A stretch of 64,000 nucleotides of DNA from an uncultured Muribaculaceae bacterium (GCA_910578395.1 CAJTPZ010000006.1:62001-126000), one strand, 5' to 3'. Shown: positions 1-9,120, counted from the first letter of the stretch. Notes: a model not told the origin generated them from the sequence alone. Made by a program: numbers and translations.

Positions 1-1
1 G

Positions 2-862
2 AAGGCTGCCGGAATCGAGGTTCCTGAGCGAGCTCAGTACATACGAGTGATTATGGATGAGCTTTCGCGCATTGCGTCGCACTGTCTGTTTATCGGCACG
101 TTCTGCATGGACCTCGGCGCCACGACAATGCTGTTTTACACTTTGCGCGTGAGAGAGCAGATCCTCGATATCATGGATAAGACCTGTGGCGCCCGAATGA
201 CGTTCAATTATGACTGTATCGGTGGTGTTCTCGCAGATCTGGATCAGGATTTTGTGAAAGATGTAAAAGCTCTTCTGGCAGTCCTTCCTGACAATATCAA
301 GGAGTACAACAAAATCTTTACGGGAAATATCATTGCCAAGAACCGTATGGAGGGAGTAGGAGTGCTGTCGCGTGAAGATGCTATCGCTTATGGATGTACC
401 GGTCCGACGGGACGTGCGTCGGGTTGGGCGTGTGACGTGCGCAAGACCCATCCTTACTGCCTATATGCAACAATGAAAGATACCCTGAAATGGGATGAAG
501 TCGTTATGACTGAAGGTGACAGTATGGCCCGCTTCAAGGCAAGAATCGCAGAGATGGAGCAGAGCGCCAGAATCATCGAACAGCTTATCGACAATATCCC
601 CTCGGGAGATTATTGTGCGAAGGTACCCAAGGTGCTCAAGCTTCCCAAAGGCAATTGGTGGACTGTCGTCGAGGGATGCCGCGGACTTTTCGGAGTCTAT
701 ATCGAGAGTGATGGCGGTGCGAATCCGTATCGTCTTAAGCTTGCCACTCCATGTCTGCCTCTTGCTGCCGCAGTGGATCACATGACTGCCGGTCAGAAGA
801 TCGCCGATCTTATCACAATCGGTGGCTCGCTTGACTACATAGTCCCTGACATGGACCGCTGA
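2..862 (+). CDS. nuoD: NADH-quinone oxidoreductase subunit D (C-terminal part, truncated by window edge)
   Basis: The frame is open from base 2 and begins mid-protein with VPERAQYIRVIMDELSRIAS, the conserved NuoD segment near the quinone site. It ends with GSLDYIVPDMDR, close to the usual NuoD C-terminus. NuoD belongs to the peripheral arm of complex I and helps form the quinone-binding cavity with NuoB and NuoH. About 286 residues are visible; the N-terminal part lies outside. In Bacteroidales this gene is often a nuoC-nuoD fusion, which cannot be judged here. nuoH follows 54 bases later on the same strand. Confidence 0.95.
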   Translation, partial: KAAGIEVPERAQYIRVIMDELSRIASHCLFIGTFCMDLGATTMLFYTLRVREQILDIMDKTCGARMTFNYDCIGGVLADLDQDFVKDVKALLAVLPDNIKEYNKIFTGNIIAKNRMEGVGVLSREDAIAYGCTGPTGRASGWACDVRKTHPYCLYATMKDTLKWDEVVMTEGDSMARFKARIAEMEQSARIIEQLIDNIPSGDYCAKVPKVLKLPKGNWWTVVEGCRGLFGVYIESDGGANPYRLKLATPCLPLAAAVDHMTAGQKIADLITIGGSLDYIVPDMDR

Positions 863-916
863 TAAGAGAAAGATTAAATCCAATATAAGCGTTACCGCAA
901 TCAAATAGACGACGAA

Positions 917-1993
917 ATGTTTGACTTCTCAATCGTCACCGACTGGTTCAACAATTTCCTTGGCGGATTCCTTCCTTCGTGGCTTGTGACCGTCATCGAG
1001 TGTATCGGCATAGGCATAGGACTTCTGTTGGTCTATGCACTTCTTGCATTGTTCTATATCTATTACGAGCGTAAACTTTGCGCTGCGTTCCAGTGTCGTC
1101 TCGGCCCGAACCGAGTTGGTCCCTGGGGTTTGCTGCAGAGTTTTGCCGACATGTTTAAGATTCTTATCAAGGAGCTTATCTCGCTTGAAAAGACCGACAA
1201 GTTCCTTTTCGCTCTCGCTCCTTACTTGGTAATCATCGCTTCGATGCTTGCATTTGCGGTGCTTCCGTGGGGCAAGGGGCTTCAGATCATCGACTTCAAC
1301 ATAGGAATTTTCTTCCTGATAGCAGTCTCGTCGATCGGTGTGCTCGGCATACTTCTTGCCGGATGGTCATCCAATAACAAGTTTACTCTTATAGGCGCTA
1401 TGCGTTCAGGTGCCCAGATGGTCAGCTATGAGCTTTCGATCGGTCTGTCGGTGCTGACGATGGTCGCTTTTGCCGGTACAATGTCGATTACAGGTATTGT
1501 CGAGGCACAGAGCAATCTCTGGTTTATTTTCTCAGGTCATATTCCTGCAATCATTGCTTTTGTCATTTATATGATCGCCGGAACCGCGGAAACTAACCGT
1601 GGCCCGTTTGACCTCCCAGAGGCTGAGAGTGAGCTTACCGCCGGATATCATACTGAATATTCCGGTATCCACTTCGGTTTCTTCTATCTGGCCGAGTACC
1701 TGAACCTGTTTATTGTTTCGGGTGTAGCTTCTCTGCTCTTTCTTGGCGGCTGGATGCCTCTCCATATTCCCGGACTTGACGGTTTCAACCATATAATGGA
1801 TTATATACCCGGTGTATTCTGGTTTATCGGCAAGGCATTCCTTCTCTCATTCGTCATCATCTGGTTCAAGTGGACATTCCCTCGTCTGCGTATCGACCAA
1901 CTTCTTTCGCTCGAGTGGAAGTACCTTCTCCCGATCAATCTGGTGAATCTGGTGCTGATGGTCATTATCATTGTCAGTGGCTTCCACTTCTGA
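917..1993 (+). CDS. nuoH: NADH-quinone oxidoreductase subunit H
   Basis: This 358-residue polytopic membrane protein anchors the peripheral arm of complex I to the membrane arm and contributes to the quinone chamber. Family marks include FYIYYERKLCAAFQCRLGPN in the first cytoplasmic loop and the acidic loop ETNRGPFDLPEAESEL, with the glutamates expected to couple quinone reduction to proton movement. Length and hydrophobic pattern (about eight helices) are normal. The start ATG follows nuoD by 54 bases. The next gene is atpD rather than nuoI, so the nuo order is interrupted directly after this gene. Confidence 0.97.
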   Translation: MFDFSIVTDWFNNFLGGFLPSWLVTVIECIGIGIGLLLVYALLALFYIYYERKLCAAFQCRLGPNRVGPWGLLQSFADMFKILIKELISLEKTDKFLFALAPYLVIIASMLAFAVLPWGKGLQIIDFNIGIFFLIAVSSIGVLGILLAGWSSNNKFTLIGAMRSGAQMVSYELSIGLSVLTMVAFAGTMSITGIVEAQSNLWFIFSGHIPAIIAFVIYMIAGTAETNRGPFDLPEAESELTAGYHTEYSGIHFGFFYLAEYLNLFIVSGVASLLFLGGWMPLHIPGLDGFNHIMDYIPGVFWFIGKAFLLSFVIIWFKWTFPRLRIDQLLSLEWKYLLPINLVNLVLMVIIIVSGFHF

Positions 1994-2048
1994 AATCAAC
2001 CATTCATAGAAAACAAAAGGTCATTCCACGGTCAAAATATATCATTCA

Positions 2049-3554
2049 ATGATTAACGCCTCCGGAAAAATAGCACAGGTAATCGGCCCGGTTGTCGACG
2101 TGTCTTTCGAAGACTCGAAGTCGGCTCTCCCTCCGATTTATACTGCATTGAAGATCACCCGCGAAGACGGGAGCGAACTCATACTTGAAGTTGAACAGCA
2201 CATCGGAGAAGACACGGTGCGTTGTGTGGCAATGGAGAGTACCGACGGATTGCAGCGCGGTATGGCTGTGGAGAACCTTGAGCGTCCGATCGCGGTACCG
2301 ACCGGATCGCAGGTAAAGGGCCGTCTGTTGAATGTAATCGGAGAAGCGATCGATAAGCTCCCGGCTCTTGACCGCGAGAATCTTCGTCCGATACATCAGC
2401 CGGCTCCGAAATTTGATGAGCTTACGATAGGAACGGAGATACTTTATACAGGTATTAAGGTGATTGACCTTCTTGAGCCTTACAGCAAGGGTGGCAAGAT
2501 CGGTCTGTTTGGTGGTGCAGGTGTCGGTAAGACAGTGCTCATCATGGAGCTTATCAACAATATCGCCAAAGGACACAATGGCTTCTCGGTGTTTACCGGT
2601 GTAGGTGAGCGCACCCGTGAAGGCAATGACCTGCTTCGCGAGATGATCGAGAGCGGTGTCATGAAGTATGGCGATAAATTTAAGGAGGGGTTGGAGAAAG
2701 GTGAGTGGAATCTTGCCGATGTTGACATGAGCGAGGTTGAGAAATCGCAGGCTACGCTGGTGTTCGGACAGATGAATGAGCCTCCGGGCGCACGCCTGCG
2801 AGTGGCGCTTTCCGGTCTTACTGTAGCGGAGCAGTTCCGTGATCAGGATGGAGGCGGCAAGGAGATCCTGCTTTTTATCGACAATATTTTCCGTTTCACT
2901 CAGGCGGGTTCAGAGGTTTCGGCTCTGTTGGGACGTATGCCTTCAGCGGTAGGTTACCAGCCTACGCTTGCATCGGAGATGGGTATGCTTCAGGAGCGTA
3001 TCACATCTACCAAGAACGGATCAATTACATCGGTTCAGGCTATCTATGTGCCTGCCGATGACCTGACGGACCCGGCACCTGCCACAACGTTCTCGTTCCT
3101 GGATGCGACTACTGTGTTGTCGCGAAAGATCGCAGAGCTTGGTATATACCCTGCTGTTGATCCGTTGGAGTCGACATCGCGTATTCTTGACCCTCATATT
3201 ATCGGTGAGGATCACTATAATACAGCGCAGGCTGTGAAGCAGCTCCTGCAGAAATACAATGAACTTCAGGACATCATTGCTATTCTTGGTGTAGATGAGT
3301 TATCGGATGAGGACAAGTTGGTTGTGGCCCGTGCACGCCGTGCGCAGCGTTTCCTGAGCCAGCCGTTCCATGTTGCCGAGCAGTTTACCGGTCTTCCCGG
3401 CGTGATGGTGCCGCTGAGTGAGACTATACGCGGCTTCAAGATGATTCTCGGCGGTGAGATGGATGAGTATCCGGAGCAGGCATTCCTTAATGTAGGTACT
3501 ATCGATGAGGCTATCGCCAAGGGCAAGAAGCTTATGGCAGAGGCTAACGTGTGA
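2049..3554 (+). CDS. atpD: F1F0 ATP synthase subunit beta
   Basis: This is the catalytic beta subunit of F1 (501 residues), the site of ATP synthesis from ADP and phosphate. The P-loop GGAGVGKT sits near residue 155, followed by GERTREGNDL and the Walker B stretch ILLFIDNIFRFTQAG. The DELSD element (DELSDEDKL), which contacts gamma, is near residue 417. It starts 55 bases after nuoH, and I see neither a hairpin terminator nor a TAnnTTTG promoter in that gap. Readthrough from the upstream nuo genes is therefore plausible. atpC follows after 19 bases. Confidence 0.98.
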   Translation: MINASGKIAQVIGPVVDVSFEDSKSALPPIYTALKITREDGSELILEVEQHIGEDTVRCVAMESTDGLQRGMAVENLERPIAVPTGSQVKGRLLNVIGEAIDKLPALDRENLRPIHQPAPKFDELTIGTEILYTGIKVIDLLEPYSKGGKIGLFGGAGVGKTVLIMELINNIAKGHNGFSVFTGVGERTREGNDLLREMIESGVMKYGDKFKEGLEKGEWNLADVDMSEVEKSQATLVFGQMNEPPGARLRVALSGLTVAEQFRDQDGGGKEILLFIDNIFRFTQAGSEVSALLGRMPSAVGYQPTLASEMGMLQERITSTKNGSITSVQAIYVPADDLTDPAPATTFSFLDATTVLSRKIAELGIYPAVDPLESTSRILDPHIIGEDHYNTAQAVKQLLQKYNELQDIIAILGVDELSDEDKLVVARARRAQRFLSQPFHVAEQFTGLPGVMVPLSETIRGFKMILGGEMDEYPEQAFLNVGTIDEAIAKGKKLMAEANV

Positions 3555-3573
3555 CAAGATAATTTCTGATTAA

Positions 3574-3828
3574 ATGGGCGAAGCGTTTACACTGCGGGTG
3601 ATCTCACCGAGCAAGGTGGTGTTTGAAGGAGAGGTCGAAATGGTCGGACTTCCCGGTACGGGGGGAGCATTTACGGTTCTTCATAACCATGCTTCGCTTA
3701 TAACGACTCTTGAAAAGGGACGTATTGTATATAGGGTCAAAGGTGTGCATGGCGATGACAGTGTGATAGAAATATCGGGTGGTCTCGCTACGGTTGACCA
3801 TAATGTCGTTTCAGTGTGTCTGGAATGA
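3574..3828 (+). CDS. atpC: F1F0 ATP synthase subunit epsilon (short form)
   Basis: This 84-residue protein matches the N-terminal beta-sandwich of the epsilon subunit (LRVISPSKVVFEGEVEMVGL, then GAFTVLHNHASLITTL). It binds gamma and the c-ring in the central stalk. The C-terminal two-helix domain found in about 130-residue epsilon subunits, which can inhibit ATP hydrolysis, is absent. The stop at 3826-3828 is clean, with no continuing homology after it, so this looks like a naturally short form rather than a frameshift. atpB follows; an in-frame extension of atpB would overlap this gene, but its better start lies downstream. Confidence 0.92.
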   Translation: MGEAFTLRVISPSKVVFEGEVEMVGLPGTGGAFTVLHNHASLITTLEKGRIVYRVKGVHGDDSVIEISGGLATVDHNVVSVCLE

Positions 3829-3877
3829 CTTTAATGAGGGTTTGATAACAAAAGAGCAATATTCCATAAAATACAGG

Positions 3878-5035
3878 ATGCATCGGCAACTTTATAAATA
3901 TATAGTGGTTCTCGTGGCTTGTCTTTTTGCTCCGGTTTTTGCTGTTTACGGCAGTGAGCCGACATCGGAGGCGCACACGGGAGAAGCTGAAAAGCCTCTT
4001 GATGTTAAGGAAATACTCTTTGACCATCTCGGTGACGGATATGGATGGGAGGTGCCTTTCAACCATCATAAACGTATACCTTTGCCTATAATAGTGAAAG
4101 GCAGTGACGGTAAAATCCATGTATTTTCATCGGGACGTGTGACCGGAGGCAAGGAGTATGTGGATGGAGGCCTGACGTTCAGACTCGGCAAGAATGACGG
4201 TAATTATCGCAATAAACTTGTAGAGGTGGATGAAAGCGGTAATGAGATACGTGTCGCAGATTTTTCAGTGACAAAAAATGTGTGTGCGATCTTCATAACG
4301 ATGCTTATCATCATGGCGCTTTGTTTCAGGCTCAAAAACTGGTACAAGCATAATGGATATAAGGTGCCTCGTCGAGGTCTCGGTGCGTTTGAGGCGTTGA
4401 TTGAGTTTGTCTATAATGGTGTGATCAGGTCGACTCTCAAAGAAAAGTCTGACAAATTCGCGCCTTATCTGCTCACGGTGTTCATGTTTATTTTTGTGCT
4501 GAACATCATGGGGCTTATCGTGGTGTTTCCTGGAGGCGCCAATGTCACAGGCAATGTCGCCGTGACTCTTGTTCTTGCCATATTCACATTCTTCTTTACC
4601 AATTTCTTCGGTACAAAGCATTATTGGAAGGAGATTTTCTGGCCGGACGTGCCTTTGTGGCTTAAGTTCCCGATTCCCATTATGCAGGTTATCGAATTCT
4701 TCGGTATGTTTACCAAGCCTGCGGCATTGACGGTGCGTCTGTTTGCCAATATGATGGGTGGCCACATGATAGTGCTTGTGCTTACATTGCTTATATTTAT
4801 CTTCGCGTCGTTCGGTCCGCTTGTGATTGGTGCGACGAGTGTTGTCTCGATAGCCTTTTCGGTGTTCATGTTGCTGGTGGATGTGCTTGTGAGTTTCATT
4901 CAGGCTTATGTGTTCACGATGTTATCGACGATATTCATAGCACTTGCACAGGAAGGTGGTCATGGGGAGAAGCATGAAAAGAAGGAAGACGGCATGGGCG
5001 GTGCCAAAGAGGCCGCACCGGTGTCAACTCTATGA
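3878..5035 (+). CDS. atpB: F1F0 ATP synthase subunit a
   Basis: Subunit a forms the two proton half-channels beside the c-ring. I place the start at ATG 3878 because the protein then opens with a signal-like segment (MHRQLYKYIVVLVACLFAPVF); an earlier in-frame start at 3779 would overlap atpC by 50 bases and add non-conserved residues. The product is 385 residues, long for the family because of a roughly 140-residue N-terminal extension that probably lies outside the cytoplasm. The essential arginine is Arg287 in LTVRLFANMMGGH. The tail is charged and rich in Glu, Lys and Gly (GGHGEKHEKKEDG). Confidence 0.95.
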   Translation: MHRQLYKYIVVLVACLFAPVFAVYGSEPTSEAHTGEAEKPLDVKEILFDHLGDGYGWEVPFNHHKRIPLPIIVKGSDGKIHVFSSGRVTGGKEYVDGGLTFRLGKNDGNYRNKLVEVDESGNEIRVADFSVTKNVCAIFITMLIIMALCFRLKNWYKHNGYKVPRRGLGAFEALIEFVYNGVIRSTLKEKSDKFAPYLLTVFMFIFVLNIMGLIVVFPGGANVTGNVAVTLVLAIFTFFFTNFFGTKHYWKEIFWPDVPLWLKFPIPIMQVIEFFGMFTKPAALTVRLFANMMGGHMIVLVLTLLIFIFASFGPLVIGATSVVSIAFSVFMLLVDVLVSFIQAYVFTMLSTIFIALAQEGGHGEKHEKKEDGMGGAKEAAPVSTL

Positions 5036-5079
5036 TATAAAATTGAATAACAGTAAATAATCTTCAAAATATTACAAAA

Positions 5080-5325
5080 ATGTTAGCATCTATTTTAGCG
5101 GAAGTTACAGCCCTTTCAGGTCTTGGAGCAACTATCGGCGCAAGCATCGCGGCAATTGGCGCAGGTCTTGGCATTGGTAAGATTGGAGCCGCCGCCATGG
5201 AGGCTATCGCCCGTCAGCCGGAGTCGGCAGGAGACATCCGAAGCAACATGATCGTTATCGCCGCTCTTGTCGAGGGCGTGGCGCTGTTTGCTGTGATCGT
5301 TTGTATCCTTGCTCTTTTCGTCTAA
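5080..5325 (+). CDS. atpE: F1F0 ATP synthase subunit c
   Basis: This 81-residue two-helix proteolipid forms the rotor ring. The polar loop ARQPE links the helices, and the ion-binding carboxylate is Glu65 in ALVEGVALF. Aligned by eye to the Ilyobacter tartaricus c subunit, the Na+ ligands Gln32, Ser66 and Thr67 are replaced by Ile32, Gly66 and Val67, so a proton-binding site is expected. The gene sits 44 bases after atpB. It is followed by an unusually long gap of 183 bases with a strong hairpin before atpF, which may help set its higher expression. Confidence 0.96.
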   Translation: MLASILAEVTALSGLGATIGASIAAIGAGLGIGKIGAAAMEAIARQPESAGDIRSNMIVIAALVEGVALFAVIVCILALFV

Positions 5326-5355
5326 GACAAATACGGCAAAATATAACTGTCGTGT

Positions 5356-5380
5356 TTCCGGGCGATATTGTCGCCCGGAA
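5356..5380 (+). promoter_or_regulatory. Intercistronic hairpin between atpE and atpF
   Basis: A perfect 10-bp inverted repeat, TTCCGGGCGA and TCGCCCGGAA, encloses the five-base loop TATTG. No T-run follows, so it is a poor intrinsic terminator. It sits 30 bases after the atpE stop, in the only long gap (183 bases) inside the atp gene set. It could block 3' exonucleases and stabilise the upstream mRNA carrying atpE, or act as a partial attenuator. Function is inferred. Confidence 0.7.
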
Positions 5381-5508
5381 CAACGGCAGAAATGCATCTA
5401 CGAGGCGAATTTAGTGTGTGGCATTGTCTACTTGGATCAGTCCGTGGGATATATGCCGGAGTCTCTTTCAATTAACAAATCAGTAATCCCATTTCACTCC
5501 TCAAAAGC

Positions 5509-6000
5509 ATGGAATTGTTTTCTCCAGACAGCGGATTGGTTATATGGATGTTTGTGTCGTTTGGCATCCTTTTCATCATTCTGGCCAAATTTGCGTGGCC
5601 TGCGATCATGAAGGGTATGACTGAGCGTGCCAATTTCATAGACAAGGGGGTAGAGTATGCTCAGGAAGCCAAGACCCAACTTGACGGTGCACGCGAGGAA
5701 GCGAAGGGTATTATCGAAGAGGCTCGTCGGCAGCAGGCCGACATCCTCCGTGACGCCGACAAGATGAAAACGCATATTGTCGAAGAGGCACGTGTGGCGG
5801 CTCAAAACGAGGCATCGAAGGTGATGGATCAGGCAAAAGAGTCGATCATGCAGGCACAGAAAGAGGCAGAGAAGAACCTCAGAAACGAGGTCAGCGAATT
5901 CGCTCTTGAGATAGCCCAGAAGGTTGTGAGAAATCAACTTTCCGATGAGAATTCTCAAAAGCAGCTTGTGGAGACTCTCATGAGTGATATGGAAAAATAA
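5509..6000 (+). CDS. atpF: F1F0 ATP synthase subunit b
   Basis: Subunit b (163 residues) is the peripheral stator that holds F1 against rotation. One N-terminal membrane helix (residues about 8-27, LVIWMFVSFGILFIILAKFA) is followed by a long charged helix rich in Ala, Glu, Lys and Gln (EEAKGIIEEARRQQADIL), as expected for the right-handed coiled coil. Only one b-type gene is present, so a homodimer is likely. The start ATG lies after the hairpin-containing gap behind atpE; atpH follows by 23 bases. Confidence 0.95.
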   Translation: MELFSPDSGLVIWMFVSFGILFIILAKFAWPAIMKGMTERANFIDKGVEYAQEAKTQLDGAREEAKGIIEEARRQQADILRDADKMKTHIVEEARVAAQNEASKVMDQAKESIMQAQKEAEKNLRNEVSEFALEIAQKVVRNQLSDENSQKQLVETLMSDMEK

Positions 6001-6023
6001 GAAGCACCATATACAGGAGACAC

Positions 6024-6590
6024 ATGGATTTAGGATTGCTGCCATCGAGATATGCAAAGGCACTTTATGAGTCAGCCTCTGAAAGGGGGTTGGGCGATGG
6101 AGTGTATGAGGCGATGAGGAATCTCGAAAGCATGTTCAGTGGCCCGGATGGTGAGCGACTGGTAATGGCTGTCGCAAATCCTTATGTCGAGGAAGGGGAG
6201 AAGATGGCTCTCATTGTCTCGGCATGTGGTGGGGTGAATGATCGGGAAACAGCTGTTGCCGCTCTTGTGAAGGATTTTGTGAGTCTTCTGTTCCGTAATC
6301 ACCGTCTGACTCTTGTCAGAGGGATTGCACTGGCTTATATAGCTCTCTACAGGAAAAGAAACGGCATACGTCGTGTGACGGTGGAGTGGGCGGCCACGCC
6401 GGATGCCTCGACCGAGACACAGATGAAAAATCTTGTTCTGCGCCATATAGGCGGCGACAGGATGGAATATAGCTCGGCAGTGAGTCCATCGCTGATAGGC
6501 GGCTATAGGATCGCAGTGGATAATGAGCGTCTTGACGCTTCAGTAGCAAATGAATTTAATCAACTCCGTCAAAAGCTTTTAAGCAAATAA
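6024..6590 (+). CDS. atpH: F1F0 ATP synthase subunit delta
   Basis: This 188-residue protein is the OSCP-like delta subunit that links the b stalk to the top of the alpha3-beta3 hexamer. The N-terminal helical domain opens with the usual SRYAKALYESASERG motif. The C-terminal part has SPSLIGGYRIAVDNERLD, matching the conserved delta segment that precedes the final helix. It is flanked closely by atpF and atpA (3-base gap to atpA), consistent with translation from one message. Confidence 0.94.
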   Translation: MDLGLLPSRYAKALYESASERGLGDGVYEAMRNLESMFSGPDGERLVMAVANPYVEEGEKMALIVSACGGVNDRETAVAALVKDFVSLLFRNHRLTLVRGIALAYIALYRKRNGIRRVTVEWAATPDASTETQMKNLVLRHIGGDRMEYSSAVSPSLIGGYRIAVDNERLDASVANEFNQLRQKLLSK

Positions 6591-6593
6591 AAC

Positions 6594-8177
6594 ATGGCAA
6601 CAATCAACCCCAGCGAGATTTCAGAAGTTCTACGCCAGCAGTTGGACAACATCAACAGCAAGGTGTCGTTTGAAGAGACCGGCAAAGTGCTTGAGGTGGG
6701 CGACGGTGTAGCCCATGTTTATGGTCTTGATAAAGTCAAGGCAAATGAGTTGGTGGAGTTTGAGAATGGTGTGACAGGTGTCGCGCTTAATCTTGAGGAG
6801 AGCAATGTTGGCGTGATTCTTATGAATGATGTCGATAAGGTGACCGAAGGAATGAGTGTGAAGCGTACCGGTAATATCGCATCGATCAAAGTCGGTGACG
6901 GGGTGTTCGGCCGCGTTATCAATGTGCTTGGCGAACCAATTGACGGTCGCGGACCTATCACCGGAGAGCTTCTTCAGATGCCTCTTGAGCGTAAGGCTCC
7001 GGGTGTGATTTTCCGTCAGCCTGTGAACCAGCCGTTGCAGACCGGTATCAAGGCAGTGGACGCTATGGTGCCCATAGGACGCGGACAGCGTGAGCTCATC
7101 ATCGGAGACCGCCAGATAGGTAAGACTGCAATCGCTATTGACACTATCATCAACCAAAGGAAAGATTTTGAGGCAGGGAAGCCTGTCTATTGCATATACG
7201 TGGCTATCGGACAGAAGGCTTCGTCGATTGCCGCGACTGTTGACACTCTGCGTCAGCATGGCGCACTTGACTACACTGTAGTTGTTGTGGCTTCCGCTTC
7301 TGATTCGGCAGCCATGCGCTATTACTCTCCGTTTGCGGGAGTGGCCATCGGCGAATATATCCGAGATACCGGCCGTGATGCACTTATCATTTATGATGAT
7401 CTGTCGAAGCAGGCTGTGGCTTATCGTGAGATATCGCTTATTCTGAAGCGTCCTTCGGGCCGTGAGGCGTATCCCGGTGATATTTTCTATCTGCATTCGC
7501 GTCTTCTTGAGCGCGCGGCCAAGATTATCGACAACCAGGAGGTAGCCTCAAACATGAATGACCTTCCGGAGGCGCTGAAGCCTATCGTGAAGGGTGGCGG
7601 ATCTCTTACCGCGCTTCCTATCATCGAGACTCAGGCCGGTGACGTTTCGGCTTATATCCCGACTAATGTGATCTCGATCACCGACGGACAGATTTATCTG
7701 GAGACATCGTTGTTTAACCGTGGTATACGTCCGGCTATCAATGTGGGTATATCGGTTTCGCGTGTGGGCGGTAATGCCCAGATCAAGGCGATGAAGAAGG
7801 TTGCGGGTACGTTGAAGATAGATCAGGCACAGTTCAGAGAGCTTGAGAGCTTCACCAAATTCGGTGGTGACATTGATGCCGTGACTGCGCGTGTGATTGA
7901 CCGTGGACGTAAAAATGAGCGACTTCTCATTCAGCCTCAATACTCTCCTGTCGCAGTCGAGGAAGAGGTGTGCGTCATATTCTGCGGTGTGAACGGATTG
8001 CTGACAAATGTGCCAGTGGATCAGGTGGCTGATTTCGAGCGTTCGCTCATACAGTTGCTTCATGCCAAGTATCAGAGCGATGTGCTTGATGCTATAAAGG
8101 AAAAGCGTGTGCTGACCGACGAAATCATCGAGAAGATCACAGAGGCGGCCAAGGAGGTATCGGCCAAATACAACTGA
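6594..8177 (+). CDS. atpA: F1F0 ATP synthase subunit alpha
   Basis: This 527-residue protein is the non-catalytic nucleotide-binding alpha subunit of F1. The P-loop GDRQIGKT is near residue 171 and DALIIYDDLSKQAVAYREIS is the Walker B/catalytic-interface region. The arginine finger is expected in the conserved IPTNVISITDGQIYLE to RPAINVGISVSRVGG stretch. Length and domain order (N-terminal barrel, nucleotide fold, C-terminal helical domain) are normal. It starts 3 bases after the atpH stop, and atpG follows after 67 bases. Confidence 0.98.
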   Translation: MATINPSEISEVLRQQLDNINSKVSFEETGKVLEVGDGVAHVYGLDKVKANELVEFENGVTGVALNLEESNVGVILMNDVDKVTEGMSVKRTGNIASIKVGDGVFGRVINVLGEPIDGRGPITGELLQMPLERKAPGVIFRQPVNQPLQTGIKAVDAMVPIGRGQRELIIGDRQIGKTAIAIDTIINQRKDFEAGKPVYCIYVAIGQKASSIAATVDTLRQHGALDYTVVVVASASDSAAMRYYSPFAGVAIGEYIRDTGRDALIIYDDLSKQAVAYREISLILKRPSGREAYPGDIFYLHSRLLERAAKIIDNQEVASNMNDLPEALKPIVKGGGSLTALPIIETQAGDVSAYIPTNVISITDGQIYLETSLFNRGIRPAINVGISVSRVGGNAQIKAMKKVAGTLKIDQAQFRELESFTKFGGDIDAVTARVIDRGRKNERLLIQPQYSPVAVEEEVCVIFCGVNGLLTNVPVDQVADFERSLIQLLHAKYQSDVLDAIKEKRVLTDEIIEKITEAAKEVSAKYN

Positions 8178-8244
8178 TGCTGTCGTCAGGACGAGAACAG
8201 ATAAAACCAATCAAGAAGAATCAATCATATTCCACCAATAGTCA

Positions 8245-9120
8245 ATGGCAACTCTGAGAGAACTCAAGAGCCGTATAGGGTCGGTAGCATCCTCGGAAAA
8301 AATTACCGGGGCGATGAAGATGATTTCTTCGGCCAAGATGCATAAGGCCGAAGGGTATCTGCGTCGGCTCAAGCCTTATCGCAGCCAGGTGGAGACTATA
8401 ATATCGTCGATGCTGTCGTCTGACGCATCATTCAGCTCGCCTTTGCTTGAACAGAGGGAGGTGAAGAGACTGACACTTGTAGTGTGGGGTAGCGATGACG
8501 GTCTTTGCGGAGCCTATAATGTGAATCTTGCCAAAAGAATGGCTGATGATATCACGCGCCTTAGGGATGAGTATCCAGGTGTGACGCTTAAGATCGTGGC
8601 TGTCGGATCTAAGATATACAAGGCGTGCTGTCGTGTTTCGGGTGACAGTGTGGATGTTGAAAAGGCTCCGGAATGGATAAGTCCCAAGAGCGAGGGGCAG
8701 GCTGTGGGCGACTATGTGAGGTCGCTTGTAGAGGATTTTACCAGCGGTAATACCGACCGTATCGAGGGGCTCTACATGAATTACCAGAGCGCCAGCCGCC
8801 AAAGACCTCAACTTATGACTTTGCTTCCTGTCGATCAGAGTAACTTCGGCGTCGACCAGCGTAGCGGAGTGCCATACATAATCGAGCCTGACGCAGCGAC
8901 AGTGGTGAGACGCGCGCTGCCTATGTATATTCTCGCTATAGTAGAGGATATATTCACAGAAAACCGTGCGTCGGAACAGGCTGCAAGGGTCATGGCAATG
9001 CAGAGTGCCAATGATAATGCCAAGAAGCTTCAGGAGCAGCTAAAGCTCGAATACAACAAACTCCGTCAGGAGGCAATCACTACCGAACTTCTCGATATAA
9101 TCGGGGGACAGGCCAAATAA
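8245..9120 (+). CDS. atpG: F1F0 ATP synthase subunit gamma
   Basis: The gamma subunit (291 residues) is the rotating central shaft. Its N-terminal helix begins with the standard motif LRELKSRIGSVASSEKITGA, followed by MKMISSAKMHKAE, and its C-terminal helix ends with KLEYNKLRQEAITTELLDII. The middle Rossmann-like domain carries DDGLCGAYNVNLAK, the conserved GLCG(A)xN turn. It closes the atp set. The next gene, 74 bases on, is nuoI; the gap shows only a weak GGGC/AGCCT pairing and no clear terminator. Confidence 0.96.
   Translation: MATLRELKSRIGSVASSEKITGAMKMISSAKMHKAEGYLRRLKPYRSQVETIISSMLSSDASFSSPLLEQREVKRLTLVVWGSDDGLCGAYNVNLAKRMADDITRLRDEYPGVTLKIVAVGSKIYKACCRVSGDSVDVEKAPEWISPKSEGQAVGDYVRSLVEDFTSGNTDRIEGLYMNYQSASRQRPQLMTLLPVDQSNFGVDQRSGVPYIIEPDAATVVRRALPMYILAIVEDIFTENRASEQAARVMAMQSANDNAKKLQEQLKLEYNKLRQEAITTELLDIIGGQAK

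Noticed and set aside
3779..3877. N-terminal extension of subunit a overlapping atpC
   Set aside because: The added residues are charged and unlike a signal sequence, whereas ATG 3878 starts directly at a hydrophobic leader.
6630..7496. A 288-codon minus-strand open frame inside atpA
   Set aside because: It mirrors the conserved alpha-subunit sequence, has no promoter or domain, and is explained by codon bias of the true gene.
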